A DNA stretch of 5,731 bases from Acidobacteriota bacterium (GTDB lineage Bacteria > Acidobacteriota > Terriglobia > Bryobacterales > Bryobacteraceae): contig CANNLB010000224.1 in assembly GCA_947505565.1 (NCBI GenBank), positions 1-5,731 of the forward strand, given 5' to 3'. Below are positions 5,461-5,731 of the stretch, piece by piece. The notes below the pieces were generated by a model. The model was not told the origin of the DNA. It saw only the letters and a program-made list of their open reading frames with translations, and made no database searches. Each line of letters begins with the position of its first letter. Within the stretch, counting starts at the first letter, position 1. Position numbers and translations under genes: made by a program.

Positions 5461-5731
5461 TTACTTGGTCCAAACCGGCTTTTCATTCACGCCGGCAGAG
5501 GTTAACTGCCTGAGCTGTGTTCCGTCGGCGAGCATCGACCAGATCTGCGTCGACCCGCCACGGTTGGACGATATCACGATATGCCGCCCGTCGGGAGCCC
5601 AGCTCGGGTTTTCATTCCGGCCAGCCCCTTGCGTGAGTTGCACATAGTCTCTCGTCGCTACATCCATTATGAATATATTCCAATTCCCCGGTGAGTACCC
5701 TCTGGTCCAAGCGAAGGCCATGTGTGACCCC
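5461..5731 (-). CDS. tolB: TolB, C-terminal beta-propeller end (partial)
   Basis: The leftward frame enters from the right edge (first full codon 5730-5728) and ends at TAA 5463-5461, giving 89 residues. It shows the repeating blades of the TolB propeller: a segment ending WNIFIMDVATRDYVQLT, then ENPSWAPDGRHIVISSNRGG (the family pattern PSWSPDG..I.F.S.R) followed by TQIWSMLADGTQLRQLT, and a final blade ending in NEKPVWTK. TolB is a periplasmic protein that binds Pal and TolA and couples the inner-membrane motor to the outer membrane. The start and the N-terminal TolA/Pal-contact region are outside the window. An internal Met (codon 5721-5719) is not the true start, because the frame stays open to the edge. 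The pal start follows 69 bp after the stop, in the same direction. Confidence 0.9.
   Translation of the reverse strand, partial: GSHMAFAWTRGYSPGNWNIFIMDVATRDYVQLTQGAGRNENPSWAPDGRHIVISSNRGGSTQIWSMLADGTQLRQLTSAGVNEKPVWTK

Overview
The window looks like ordinary chromosomal DNA from a GC-rich Gram-negative bacterium (roughly 60% G+C by eye). The tolB-pal-cpoB envelope cluster implies an outer membrane. Three features resemble Acidobacteria of the Solibacter/Bryobacter type: the Pal lipoprotein carries an extra Ig-like domain, CBM9-like secreted proteins are present, and codon use is strongly G+C-ending. That placement is an inference from gene style. No marker gene in the window proves it.

Layout. 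Two genes read rightward at the left edge: the last 48 residues of prolyl-tRNA synthetase (proS), then, 3 bases later, a class V PLP-dependent aminotransferase. They converge on a long leftward block that fills the rest of the window. Read in its own direction from the right edge, that block is: the end of tolB, pal, cpoB (ybgF), a secreted CBM9-like carbohydrate-binding protein, a DeoC-family aldolase-like protein and a COG3618-type amidohydrolase. The convergent stop codons overlap within one 6-bp palindrome, so there is no intergenic terminator. There is no gene-free stretch over 300 bases; the longest gaps are 69 bp (tolB-pal) and 63 bp (pal-cpoB).

How the genes fit together. TolB, Pal and CpoB are the periplasmic and outer-membrane part of the Tol-Pal machine, which holds the outer membrane to peptidoglycan during division. 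A strong hairpin with a short U-run sits between pal and cpoB and may act as a partial terminator or mRNA-stabilising element. After cpoB the genes are packed very tightly (4-bp gap, 37-bp overlap, 4-bp ATGA overlap), so the CBM9-like, DeoC-like and amidohydrolase genes are probably translated from the same message as cpoB.

The most interesting observation is the DeoC-like protein. It keeps the fold signatures of deoxyribose-phosphate aldolase, but the Schiff-base lysine is replaced by Glu and the partner catalytic Asp by Ala. It is therefore probably not a normal DERA. Its tight coupling to a secreted sugar-binding-like protein and a lactonase-like hydrolase, behind tol-pal, is worth a comparative look. 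No mobile element, CRISPR array or RNA gene was seen.
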